A DNA stretch of 64,000 nt. Origin: Myxococcus xanthus (lineage in GTDB: Bacteria > Myxococcota > Myxococcia > Myxococcales > Myxococcaceae). The notes beneath the pieces were generated by a model. That model was not told where the DNA came from. It was given only the letters and a program-made list of their open reading frames with translations, and searched no databases. The DNA is taken from NCBI RefSeq assembly GCF_900106535.1, contig NZ_FNOH01000001.1:620001-684000 (forward strand). Reading direction: 5' to 3'. The position numbers were made by a program, and so were the translations under genes. Each line of letters opens with the position of its first letter. Position 1 is the first letter of the stretch. Below, one piece after another: positions 28,386 to 35,756 of this stretch.

Positions 28386-29144
28386 ATGGTGCTGAGATTC
28401 CTGGTCCCCTTGCTCGTATCGCTCTATGCCTCTTCCGCCGCGGCCCAGTGCCTGGGGGATGGCGTGCAGCTCTTCCCCACACCGGGCTCCATCATCCCCA
28501 CCAACTCCCGCTTCCTGCTGGAAGGCGTCGGGACGGCGCGCCCCCAGGTGGCCGCGCTGGTGGGGAAGAAGCTGCGGCTGGTGTCGGACAGCCACGTCGT
28601 CGAGGTGGCGGTGCAGCGCGGCTGGGAGAGCAGCCTGGGCCGCGTCACCGTCATCCTCAAGCCAGCCGGGGCCATGGAGGCGGACAAGCGCTACACGCTG
28701 CGCGTGGATGAGGTTCTGCCCAACGTGGCGCTCCTCAACGGCCGGGGCACTATGCTGCCCGAGTGGCGCACAGGCAAGGGGCCGGACAAGCAGGCCCCGC
28801 GCTGGCTCAAGCGGCCCGCCGTCTCGGAGGGCTTCCTTCGCCGCACCGCGCAGGGCACCGCCCGCTTCGTGCGGCTCAACCTGTCGCTGAAGGAGGACAG
28901 CCCGGCGTACCTGGTGGTGAAGCTGGAGCCGCGCCGTCCTGGCCCCAGCGTGCAGCAGTACGTGGTGCCGGTGAGCAACAACACCGCCTTCATCGGCCAT
29001 GAGGCCTGCAGCGGCACCTTCGCCATGGAGGACGGCCGCAGCTACCGGGCCCGCATCCAGGCCTTCGACGCGGCGGGGCAGATGGCGCCGGCCGTCCCGC
29101 CCGTGGACTTCGAGGCCCCGGACGAATACTCGATGCAGCAGTAG
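28386..29144 (+). CDS. hypothetical exported protein
   Basis: ATG 28386 gives a signal peptide (VLRFLVPLLVSLYASSAAA) with cleavage before QCLGDG. The 230-residue mature part contains PTPGSIIPTNSRFLLEG and DKRYTLRVDE, a pattern of bacterial Ig-like domains, in two copies separated near residue 135. Two cysteines flank the ends. It may be a periplasmic or surface Ig-like protein. No functional neighbour link is evident. Confidence 0.7.
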   Translation: MVLRFLVPLLVSLYASSAAAQCLGDGVQLFPTPGSIIPTNSRFLLEGVGTARPQVAALVGKKLRLVSDSHVVEVAVQRGWESSLGRVTVILKPAGAMEADKRYTLRVDEVLPNVALLNGRGTMLPEWRTGKGPDKQAPRWLKRPAVSEGFLRRTAQGTARFVRLNLSLKEDSPAYLVVKLEPRRPGPSVQQYVVPVSNNTAFIGHEACSGTFAMEDGRSYRARIQAFDAAGQMAPAVPPVDFEAPDEYSMQQ

Positions 29145-29226
29145 GGCGCGGGAGTTCTCCCCGGGGCCGGGAAGTTGGTGTAGGCCTGACGCGGGCGCCC
29201 CACGCGCCGAGCCCTCGGGAGAGCGA

Positions 29227-30132
29227 ATGAAGACGGTGGACGTTGAGAGCCTCAAGGAGCGGATGACGGGCTTCATCCGGTCGCTGCAGGACGACATCTG
29301 CGGCGGCCTGGAGCGGCTGGACGGCTCGACGCGTTTCCGCGAGGACTCCTGGACCCGGCCGGGCGGCGGCGGTGGACGCAGCCGGGTGCTGGAGGACGGC
29401 GCCGTGCTGGAGAAGGCCGGCGTCAATACGTCCGTGGTGTACGGCGAACTGGAGGAGCAGTTCGCGCAGAAGCTCCAGGGCGAGGGCCGCCACTTCTGGG
29501 CGGGCGGCATCTCCCTGGTGCTGCACCCGCGCAACCCGCATGTGCCCACCGTGCACGCCAACTACCGCTTCATCCAGCAGGGCGGGAAGGCGTGGTTCGG
29601 CGGCGGCGCGGACCTGACGCCCTACTACCTCTATGAAGAGGACGCGGCGCACTTCCACCGCGTGCACCAGGCCGCCTGTGACAAGCACGACGCGGGCTAC
29701 TACCCGCGCTTCAAGAGCGCCTGTGACAAGTACTTCTACCTGCGCCACCGCGAGGAGACGCGCGGGGTAGGCGGCATCTTCTTCGAGAACATGGGCGGGG
29801 AGCTGGAGAAGGAGTTCGCCTTCGTCCAGGACTGCGGCCGGGCCTTCCTGGACGCGTACCTGCCCATCGCCGAGCGGCGCAAGGACACGCCGGCGACGGA
29901 GGGGCAGCGCTTCTGGCAGGAGGTGCGGCGCGGGCGCTACGTGGAGTTCAACCTCGTCTATGACCGGGGCACCGTCTTCGGCCTGGAGACGCGCGGGCGC
30001 ACCGAGTCCATCCTCATGTCCCTGCCGCCGCAGGTCCGCTGGCGCTACGACTACCACCCCGAGCCCGGCACGCCGGAGGCACGGCTGGTGGAGGTGTTGC
30101 GCCAGCCACGCGACTGGGCGAGAGGAGGCTGA
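29227..30132 (+). CDS. hemF: oxygen-dependent coproporphyrinogen III oxidase
   Basis: The 301-residue protein starts at ATG 29227 behind GGGAGAG and shows all HemF signatures: FREDSWTRPGGGGGRSRVLEDG, HPRNPHVPTVHANYRF, WFGGGADLTPYYLYEEDA, the GVGGIFFEN loop, and the C-terminal GRYVEFNLVYDRGT and LMSLPPQVRW. It converts coproporphyrinogen III to protoporphyrinogen IX using O2, consistent with an aerobe. The small pilin-like gene begins two bases after its stop, so the two are co-translated. Confidence 0.97.
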   Translation: MKTVDVESLKERMTGFIRSLQDDICGGLERLDGSTRFREDSWTRPGGGGGRSRVLEDGAVLEKAGVNTSVVYGELEEQFAQKLQGEGRHFWAGGISLVLHPRNPHVPTVHANYRFIQQGGKAWFGGGADLTPYYLYEEDAAHFHRVHQAACDKHDAGYYPRFKSACDKYFYLRHREETRGVGGIFFENMGGELEKEFAFVQDCGRAFLDAYLPIAERRKDTPATEGQRFWQEVRRGRYVEFNLVYDRGTVFGLETRGRTESILMSLPPQVRWRYDYHPEPGTPEARLVEVLRQPRDWARGG

Positions 30133-30133
30133 G

Positions 30134-30634
30134 ATGGCGTGGAATGAGTCGGACTGGAATGCGCCGCTCCGGAGGCGGCCGGCCCCCCTCATCCTCGTCG
30201 TCGTGCTCGCGGTGACCGCGGGCCACTTGCTGGTGACGCAGTGTTCGGGAAGGAGCCCCGCCACACAGGCGGCGCCTCCCAGCGACGCCGAGGCCCGCGT
30301 CAACGTGCTCGCGCTGTGTGACGCCGTCCAGACCTACCGCGACGAGCACGGCGTCTACGTCACCGCGGGCCCCACGCCGAAGGAAGTTCCGCGCGGCGGC
30401 AGGGCCGTGGCTTTCCCCAAGGACGAAGCCTTTCACCGGATTGGTTTCGAGCCCGACGGAAAGGTCCACTTCCAGTATCAGGTGGTGGTGCAGGAGAGCC
30501 CCGTGGGCGAGCCGGAGGTGTCCTGCATCGCGCGGGGTGACTTCGACGGCGACGGGCTGAACTCCCTCTACCGCGTTCGTCTGGATGCCAACGGAATGAC
30601 GACGCCCATCGAGGTGGAGCGCGAGGGCGAATAG
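30134..30634 (+). CDS. membrane-anchored pilin-like hypothetical protein
   Basis: ATG 30134 has GAGGAGG within the end of hemF. The 166-residue product has one N-terminal membrane helix (residues 18-36, PLILVVVLAVTAGHLLV). The periplasmic part begins ARVNVLALCDAVQTYRDEHG, a helix then loop, and shows ARGDFDGDGLNSLYRVRLD near the end. The order helix, short strands and D-x-D-G-D-G loop resembles the globular domains of minor type IV pilin-like proteins, but the prepilin-peptidase G-F-T-L-x-E site is absent. Function unknown. Confidence 0.65.
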   Translation: MAWNESDWNAPLRRRPAPLILVVVLAVTAGHLLVTQCSGRSPATQAAPPSDAEARVNVLALCDAVQTYRDEHGVYVTAGPTPKEVPRGGRAVAFPKDEAFHRIGFEPDGKVHFQYQVVVQESPVGEPEVSCIARGDFDGDGLNSLYRVRLDANGMTTPIEVEREGE

Positions 30635-30712
30635 TCCGCCGCGCAACCCCGCGCTTCCGTCCGCCGAAAATCAGGAAGCCGGGACCCCCCAAGCCAGGGT
30701 GAGGCATTGCCC

Positions 30713-31645
30713 ATGTCCTCCTTCCGCATCCCCAACGTGATTGACCGCGCCCTCCGCTCGCTGGGGGGCGGTCGTGGCGCCAGACGCCCCGAAGGTCCGG
30801 GCGCGCCGGGGCCTCAGCTCCAGGACTGGGGCCCGTCGGCGCAGCCACCCCGGCCGGGGGACAACTTCCGCCCGCGATTGCCGCCGCCCCTGCACCCACC
30901 CATGGGCGGCCAGGAGCGCGCGCCGGTGAAGTCGGTGGCGGAGCTGGTGCCACCGGGCCTGGAGGACACGCCGGGGCAGGAGGCATTGGGCCAGCGCTTC
31001 GGGTCGGACGCGGCGCTGCTGGCCTCGCATCTGTCGCCTCCGCAGGTGCCAGGCTCGGAGCGGGCCACGCGGCTGTGGGCGTTCTACACGGCCTACGCCA
31101 CGGCGGCGGCGCGGCACCCGCCCCAGCCCGAGGCGCGCCAGGCCTTCCGCGAGGCGCTGGAGGGGCAGGGCTTCGGCGAGCTGCGGGACGCGCGCACCGG
31201 CGAGGACGGCGTGACGCGGGGCCTGTGGGTGATGGAAGCCCGCACCCCCGCCGAAGCCCGGACGCGAGCCGCCGAGGTGCGGCTGGATCCGCCTCCCGAG
31301 GTGCGCCACTCGGAGGAAGCCGCGGCCCGGCCAGCCGAGCAGCCGCTCGTCCAGGCGGCCGGCGCCCGCGCGGCCACGGCCCTTCACGGCCCGGTCATGC
31401 CCGCGCTGCGTCCGCGCGACGAGGCCTCTTCATCGGAGGACGCGCAGCAAGACGGGGATACCCAGCGCCGACGCGGGACGAACCGCCGCCTGGGCGCGCG
31501 GATGCTGTGGAACGTGCTGCACCGCTTCCGCGCGGGGCCGGACGACGGGGCGGTGGCGGAGGGGCAGTGGGACCGGGTGACGTTTGGCGCACTGCTGGTG
31601 CTGCTGGCCATCGCGCTGGCCGTGGCGGCGCTCGTCAGCCTCTAG
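30713..31645 (+). CDS. hypothetical tail-anchored protein
   Basis: ATG 30713 (MSSFRIPNVIDRALRSLG) is preferred over the TTG at 30707 because GAGG lies eight bases before it. Residues 20-80 are Pro/Gly/Arg rich. Residues 95-170 hold a compact alpha-helical part (ATRLWAFYTAYATAAARH, GLWVMEARTPAEARTRAAEV). The last 20 residues (GALLVLLAIALAVAALVSL) form a membrane helix at the very C-terminus. No family recognised. Confidence 0.7.
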   Translation: MSSFRIPNVIDRALRSLGGGRGARRPEGPGAPGPQLQDWGPSAQPPRPGDNFRPRLPPPLHPPMGGQERAPVKSVAELVPPGLEDTPGQEALGQRFGSDAALLASHLSPPQVPGSERATRLWAFYTAYATAAARHPPQPEARQAFREALEGQGFGELRDARTGEDGVTRGLWVMEARTPAEARTRAAEVRLDPPPEVRHSEEAAARPAEQPLVQAAGARAATALHGPVMPALRPRDEASSSEDAQQDGDTQRRRGTNRRLGARMLWNVLHRFRAGPDDGAVAEGQWDRVTFGALLVLLAIALAVAALVSL

Positions 31646-31647
31646 GC

Positions 31648-31672
31648 CCGTCGGCCCGTCGGCCCGTCGGCG
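31648..31672. repeat. three tandem 8-base units (CCCGTCGG)
   Basis: Directly after the stop at 31645 the sequence repeats CCCGTCGG three times and continues into GCGGCG. It may be slippage DNA rather than a functional site. Confidence 0.6.
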
Positions 31673-31695
31673 GCGCCTTCGCCGGCGCGAATCTC

Positions 31696-31723
31696 CTTGG
31701 ATTGTGTCCGCTTGTGCTAGGTT
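31696..31723 (+). promoter_or_regulatory. possible promoter of the sigma-factor gene
   Basis: TTGGAT and TAGGTT lie about 15 bases apart just upstream of the sigma gene, and transcription from here would begin within about 10 bases of the TTG start codon, implying a very short leader. Low confidence. Confidence 0.25.
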
Positions 31724-31734
31724 GCCGCACCTAC

Positions 31735-32349
31735 TTGGCAACCGACGACCTCACTCTCGTCAAGCGCGTCCGGACCGGCGACCAGCGCGCTTTCAAACTC
31801 CTCGTCGAGCGTTACCAGCGCAAGGTGTACGCCGTTGCGTTGGGCATGCTGAAGGACAAGGAGGAAGCGATGGACGTCTCCCAGGAGGCGTTCGTCAAGG
31901 TCTACAAGTATCTGGACCACTTCAAGGGCGACTCGTCCTTCTACACGTGGCTCTACCGCATCACCGTCAACATCTGCATCGACGTCATCCGCAAGCGTGG
32001 CGGAGGCGGCGAGGTCGTGGAGTTCGACGAGAGCCAGTCCGTGGACCTGTCCGAGGCCCGAATCGGCGCCCTGGGCAGCCGGCTGGGCACCAATCCCCAG
32101 AAGAGCGCCCTGCGCCGCGAACTGGCGGAGAAGATCCAGGAGGCCCTGGCCACGGTGCCGGAGAAGCATCGGGCCATCCTCCTGCTGCGGGAAATCGAGG
32201 GCATGTCCTACGACGACCTCGCCCGCACCCTGGACATCCCCAAGGGCACGGTGATGAGCCGGCTTTTCCATGCCCGGGCCAAGGTTCAGAAAATCCTCAG
32301 TGAATACCTGGAGTTGGACGAAGCGAAGAGCGGCGTGGGCAGTGATTGA
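31735..32349 (+). CDS. ECF RNA polymerase sigma factor (RpoE type)
   Basis: The start is taken as TTG 31735, giving LATDDLTLVKRVRTGDQRAF; an in-frame GTG at 31714 is the alternative, and there is no ATG until inside region 2. Of 204 residues, 10-85 are sigma region 2 (YLDHFKGDSSFYTWLYRITV) and about 135-190 are region 4 with the helix-turn-helix EGMSYDDLARTLDIPKGTVM. It is the RpoE-like class used for envelope stress and, in Myxococcus, motility and development (RpoE1). The next two genes, zinc anti-sigma and exported partner, form its control operon. Confidence 0.92.
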   Translation: MATDDLTLVKRVRTGDQRAFKLLVERYQRKVYAVALGMLKDKEEAMDVSQEAFVKVYKYLDHFKGDSSFYTWLYRITVNICIDVIRKRGGGGEVVEFDESQSVDLSEARIGALGSRLGTNPQKSALRRELAEKIQEALATVPEKHRAILLLREIEGMSYDDLARTLDIPKGTVMSRLFHARAKVQKILSEYLELDEAKSGVGSD

Positions 32350-32421
32350 GCGGGCCTCGAATATCTGAGGGACCTGCCCGTCCCAATTTTCGCAGCCCCT
32401 TCCAGCAAGCAGGTGGAACCA

Positions 32422-33066
32422 ATGGCCGGTAATCCCGCGTGTGAGCGTTTCGTACCCATGCTGTCCCCGTACGTCGACGGAGAGCTGAGCTCCGGCGAGC
32501 GCGTCAACGTGGAGCGGCACCTGGCGGCCTGCCGGGACTGTACTGGACGGGCGGCGGACCTTCGCGCGGAATCCGGGCTCCTTCGGGTGGGCCTGGACAT
32601 GGCCGTGGACGACGTGGACTTCAAGGACTTCACCCAGCGCGTCATGGCGCGGGTGACGCCGGACAAGCCGCCCCTCATGGAGCGGCTGAAGCTGGCAGTG
32701 TCCGAAATGTTTCTCTACCAGCGCACCGCGATGATTTCGTCGCTGGCCACCGCGGCCGTGCTGCTACTGGTGGGGGTCCCCCTGCTGACGAGCGACCGGG
32801 CGCCGGTGGGGTACGCCTCCGAGCGCATGACGGTGAAGTCCATCCAGCCCTACCGCAACGCCCAGGTGGCGCCGGTGGTGATGGAGACGGACAATGGGGG
32901 CACCATCATCTGGCTGGTGGACGAGGACTCGGACGTCCTGTCTCCCGGCGCGGAGAAGGGTGAGCGGCAGGACCAGACAGGTGTCGGTCAGCCAGACGCA
33001 AGCGGGCGCAACGTCCCCGCGCGCCCGGCCCCCGACGCCCCCAGGCCGTCGGGAGGTTCCTTGTGA
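32422..33066 (+). CDS. zinc-containing membrane anti-sigma factor
   Basis: ATG 32422 has AGGTGG upstream; the GTG at 32413 lies inside that site. The 214-residue protein has an N-terminal anti-sigma domain with the ZAS motif in VERHLAACRDC, one membrane helix around residues 108-127 (SSLATAAVLLLVGVPLL), and a periplasmic tail ending in a Pro-rich run. It should hold the upstream sigma factor at the membrane until a signal releases it. The stop overlaps the start of the third gene as GTGA. Confidence 0.88.
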   Translation: MAGNPACERFVPMLSPYVDGELSSGERVNVERHLAACRDCTGRAADLRAESGLLRVGLDMAVDDVDFKDFTQRVMARVTPDKPPLMERLKLAVSEMFLYQRTAMISSLATAAVLLLVGVPLLTSDRAPVGYASERMTVKSIQPYRNAQVAPVVMETDNGGTIIWLVDEDSDVLSPGAEKGERQDQTGVGQPDASGRNVPARPAPDAPRPSGGSL

Positions 33067-33518
33067 GAAGACACGTGTCGTCGGGCCGGATGCTGTGGGC
33101 GCTGCTGGGGCTGGGCCTGTTGCTGCCCATGGCCGCCAGCGCACAAGACGCGAAAGTCCAGGTCCAGGTCGAGGTAGTGCTCGCCTCGAAGAAGGGCACC
33201 GAGGTCGACCCGCCCGAGCTGGAGAAGATGAAGGAGCAGTTCCAGAAGCAGAACTTCAGCTTCACCTCGTTCAAGCGCCTCTCGAATGAGGTGCTGACGG
33301 TGAGCGCGAAGAGCGCCTCCGAGGTGAAGCTGCCCAACGGCGCCAACGCGACGCTGCAACTGCAGGGCATCAAGGACGGCACGGCCACGGTGCGCGTGGC
33401 CATTCCCCGTCAGCCCACGCTGGACGTGGAGCTGGGCCGCCAGGGCGCCGTCTACCAGAAGGCCGGTAAGTACGTGGGCGGGGAGCTCATCCTCGTGCTC
33501 TCCCCTCCCGCGCGGTAG
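33063..33518 (+). CDS. exported partner protein of the sigma/anti-sigma operon
   Basis: The GTG start overlaps the anti-sigma stop, so translation is coupled. A signal peptide (LWALLGLGLLLPMAASA) precedes a mature part of about 124 residues with VQVEVVLASKKG, the helix PELEKMKEQFQKQNFSF and strands such as LSNEVLTVSA and NATLQLQGIK. The mature part looks like one small alpha/beta domain. A plausible role is to sense or bind a periplasmic signal for the sigma system, inferred only from the operon. Confidence 0.78.
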   Translation: MRRHVSSGRMLWALLGLGLLLPMAASAQDAKVQVQVEVVLASKKGTEVDPPELEKMKEQFQKQNFSFTSFKRLSNEVLTVSAKSASEVKLPNGANATLQLQGIKDGTATVRVAIPRQPTLDVELGRQGAVYQKAGKYVGGELILVLSPPAR

Positions 33519-33534
33519 TTCCCCCAGCGCCGCC

Positions 33535-34320
33535 TCAGGCGGCGCGGGCTTCCCCGTCCTCCTCCAGGACGATGATTTCCAGGTCCTCTTCCATCTCCAG
33601 GGGGAGGACTTCGGCGGTGGCGGTGTGCGCCTGGAGGCCCGGTGCGGGGGCCTCGGCGTGCTCCCGCTCCAGGTTGACGCGCAGCCCGTCGAACATGGTG
33701 TCGAACGCCGCGTAGATGCGGTCCACCATGGCCAGGGCGTCCGCGCGCACCTCCGGGGACAACTGCATGGCCTCCAGCTCCGCCGCCAGCTCCTGTTCGA
33801 ACATGGCGTGCTGCGCTTCGGCCTGCATGTGGTGGTCGGAGAAGTACTTCAGCCGGTCGTCCGCGCCCTGCGCCGCGCTGATGATGGCGGTGCGGCTGAA
33901 GAAGACATGGCTGGTGGACTCCAGCGCCCACAGCAGGACGATGCGCAGCCGGTCATCCACCGGGCGGTACACCTCGCTGATGATGGCGTAGGCCGCGTCA
34001 CGCGTCTTCACGTGCGCGCGGCCGTACATGGTGCCGATGCTCAGCGAGCCGCCCGTGAGCGCGGAGATGTCGTCCTCGAACCACTGGTCATGCCCGCCCT
34101 CCTCGGCATGGTGCCGCGTGGCCAGCGCCTTGAGGTGCGCGTCCTGGATGAAGTGTGCGTTGAGGCGCAGCACGTCCTGGAACGTCATCACCCAGAAGGT
34201 CAGGCGTGGCGCGAAGGCCATCACCTGTTCAATGGGGCGGTCCATCCGCATGTCGGAGAAGAAGGGGTGCGCTGCGAAGCGCGCCTCGCGCACGGCGATG
34301 TGTTGGAGCACTTCCTTCAT
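33535..34320 (-). CDS. haem-oxygenase-fold / iron-containing redox enzyme-like protein
   Basis: ATG 34320 has GGGAGG at optimal distance. The 261-residue protein is nearly all alpha-helical, with potential metal ligands in TRHHAEEGGHDQWFEDD, ESTSHVF and FSDHHMQAEAQHAMFEQ. Repeated His/Glu on helices is the pattern of the haem-oxygenase-like (PqqC/TenA, iron-containing redox enzyme) and ferritin-like folds. The tail (residues 225-261) is acidic and probably disordered. It lies 59 bases downstream of the V4R-like gene and is likely co-transcribed. A di-iron oxygenase or oxidase role is inference. Confidence 0.6.
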   Translation of the reverse strand: MKEVLQHIAVREARFAAHPFFSDMRMDRPIEQVMAFAPRLTFWVMTFQDVLRLNAHFIQDAHLKALATRHHAEEGGHDQWFEDDISALTGGSLSIGTMYGRAHVKTRDAAYAIISEVYRPVDDRLRIVLLWALESTSHVFFSRTAIISAAQGADDRLKYFSDHHMQAEAQHAMFEQELAAELEAMQLSPEVRADALAMVDRIYAAFDTMFDGLRVNLEREHAEAPAPGLQAHTATAEVLPLEMEEDLEIIVLEEDGEARAA

Positions 34321-34379
34321 GATGGACCTCCCTGGGGTGTCTGGTGATGCGCCGCCCCCGGCCCGCTGGCGGGACTCCG

Positions 34380-34955
34380 CTACCAATTGATGCTGTACGT
34401 GCAGGCACTGTCGCCGCGCCGCCGGCAACTCTTGGCCTCATGTTCAATACGCACCCAAAGTGAATCCTTGGGACGGAACCGGTCGCCAATGGCTTCGATG
34501 AGCCCCAGGTCCAGGTCACACGGATAGGGGTTGTCACACACCATGCGAGCGTTTCGCTTATCCACCGGCTCGAAGCGGTAGCCGCCGATGGCACCCTTGC
34601 CGCGGTGGTTCATCCGGTATGCCATGTCCACCGCGCGCAGCCCCTTCTCCAGCGTGTCGATGTCCGGCGGGAAGTGCGCGCTGTCTGGAATCTTCCGGCC
34701 AATGGTTCTCACCGTGCTGGGACCAATCTTGTCGAACACCAGCCGGAACGACTTCAGCAGGGCGGGCATGGGGTACCAGGCATCCGCCTTCAGCGGCGCG
34801 ATGCCGTTCTCCCCCAGGATGCGCAACGCGCGTGACTGGGCGAGCTCCATGCCGTTGACGATGGCGAGAATCGACTGGCCGATGACTTCGATGCCCTGGA
34901 ACGACATGGGCTGAAGGGTCGGTGCGGTGGCGCTGATGGGAGTCTTCAATTCCAT
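34380..34955 (-). CDS. V4R (4-vinyl reductase)-like small-molecule-binding protein
   Basis: The 191-residue protein starts at ATG 34955. After a 50-residue helical lead (FQGIEVIGQSILAIVNGMEL) it shows WYPMPALLKSFRLVFDKIGP, a long helix, then MVCDNPYPCDLDLGLIEAIG and ends with the paired-cysteine segment SCRRRGDSACTYSINW. The order helix, C-x-N-P-Y-P-C, then R-R-G-x-x-x-C-x-Y is that of V4R or haem-NO-binding-like domains, which bind porphyrins, hydrocarbons or NO. The neighbouring redox protein may use the same ligand. A palindrome precedes it. Confidence 0.55.
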   Translation of the reverse strand: MELKTPISATAPTLQPMSFQGIEVIGQSILAIVNGMELAQSRALRILGENGIAPLKADAWYPMPALLKSFRLVFDKIGPSTVRTIGRKIPDSAHFPPDIDTLEKGLRAVDMAYRMNHRGKGAIGGYRFEPVDKRNARMVCDNPYPCDLDLGLIEAIGDRFRPKDSLWVRIEHEAKSCRRRGDSACTYSINW

Positions 34956-35424
34956 ACGGGTAACGCCCTCGTGAGGAGTGACACGTATTGAAGCGGCTTT
35001 TTCCTATATTTTCAAATAGACTTACATGTCTGTAATTTTCCGGAAGATTCGATATGGGATTCCCCGTGGCTCCATAACGACCCGCGCGGTCGGTATGAAG
35101 CCAGGTGACCTGGGTTTCGCTGTGAGTGGGCGTGCGCTCACGCGGCGCGCGGGAGCGGGCATCCGTGGGCCCCGTGGGGCGGGATGCCCCAGCGGGGCAA
35201 CCTGCCCCGGCGGAGTGCCCCAGCGGCCGGATGCCGTCATCAGGCCTCGGGGAAGAACTTCCGTCGGAAGCTCGCCGGGACAGGGCTGAAAAAAAGTCAG
35301 AAGTCCGGTCCCTGGGGCGGGGGGGCAGGCAGCCGGCCTTCGGAAAATCGCGGGGTTGGTGCTCGGCACGCCGGTTGCTGAAGGAAGCAGCACAAGCAAC
35401 CCTCTCACCCTTGGAGACGAAATC
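34956..35424. other. intergenic: AT-rich leader and GC-rich repeats
   Basis: Near the V4R gene the DNA is unusually AT rich (about 34990-35060), unlike any other stretch in the window, and contains the palindrome at 35022-35035. Further right (35170-35225) it holds several copies of the motif GGGGCA/TGCCCC, with GGGATGCCCCAGC and GAGTGCCCCAGC among them, which could fold. No convincing gene on either strand. Confidence 0.5.
35022..35035 (-). promoter_or_regulatory. palindromic operator candidate TTACA-N4-TGTAA
   Basis: TTACATGTCTGTAA has perfect 5-base arms (35022-35026 and 35031-35035) inside the AT-rich leader of the V4R-like gene, about 70 bases before its ATG. Size and symmetry suit a dimeric helix-turn-helix regulator; which one is unknown. 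Confidence 0.45.
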
Positions 35425-35664
35425 ATGGCGAAGACTCAGAAGCGTGGACAGGTCATCCGTCGTGAGGCCCAGCAGATGGAGGTGTCGGCAGCGAGCGCGG
35501 TGAAGGGGGCTGGCCGGGGCGCCCGCCAGGTGCAGGTGACGCTGGGCGACCTCATCGCGGCGGCCTTCGACACGGTGGGCGGCGAGGTGAAGAAGGTGGC
35601 GCAGGTGATGTCCTCCAAGGACATGGCGGTCGCCACGGGCAAGCACATCGTCTTCGTCGGCTGA
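35425..35664 (+). CDS. small basic hypothetical protein
   Basis: The 79-residue product starts at ATG 35425 with GGAGA upstream. It reads AKTQKRGQVIRREAQQMEV, then a Gly/Ala turn, a hydrophobic helix (VTLGDLIAAAFDTVGGEV) and ends HIVFVG. The repeated V-x-V and A-A pattern suggests a helical coat-like protein. Codon use fits the genome, so it is likely real. Function unknown. Confidence 0.6.
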   Translation: MAKTQKRGQVIRREAQQMEVSAASAVKGAGRGARQVQVTLGDLIAAAFDTVGGEVKKVAQVMSSKDMAVATGKHIVFVG

Positions 35665-35756
35665 CACACGCCAATCCGGGGCGTGTGCGGTGCAGGAGGA
35701 CCTGGCGGTGGCGCCAGGTGAGGGCGGCCGAGGCGGGGACGGGAAGGGACGCACCT

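Noticed and set aside
31075-31734. N-terminal extension of the sigma factor frame
   Set aside because: It overlaps the preceding gene in another frame and has an Arg/Gly/Ala shadow composition; the sigma domain begins only after 31735.
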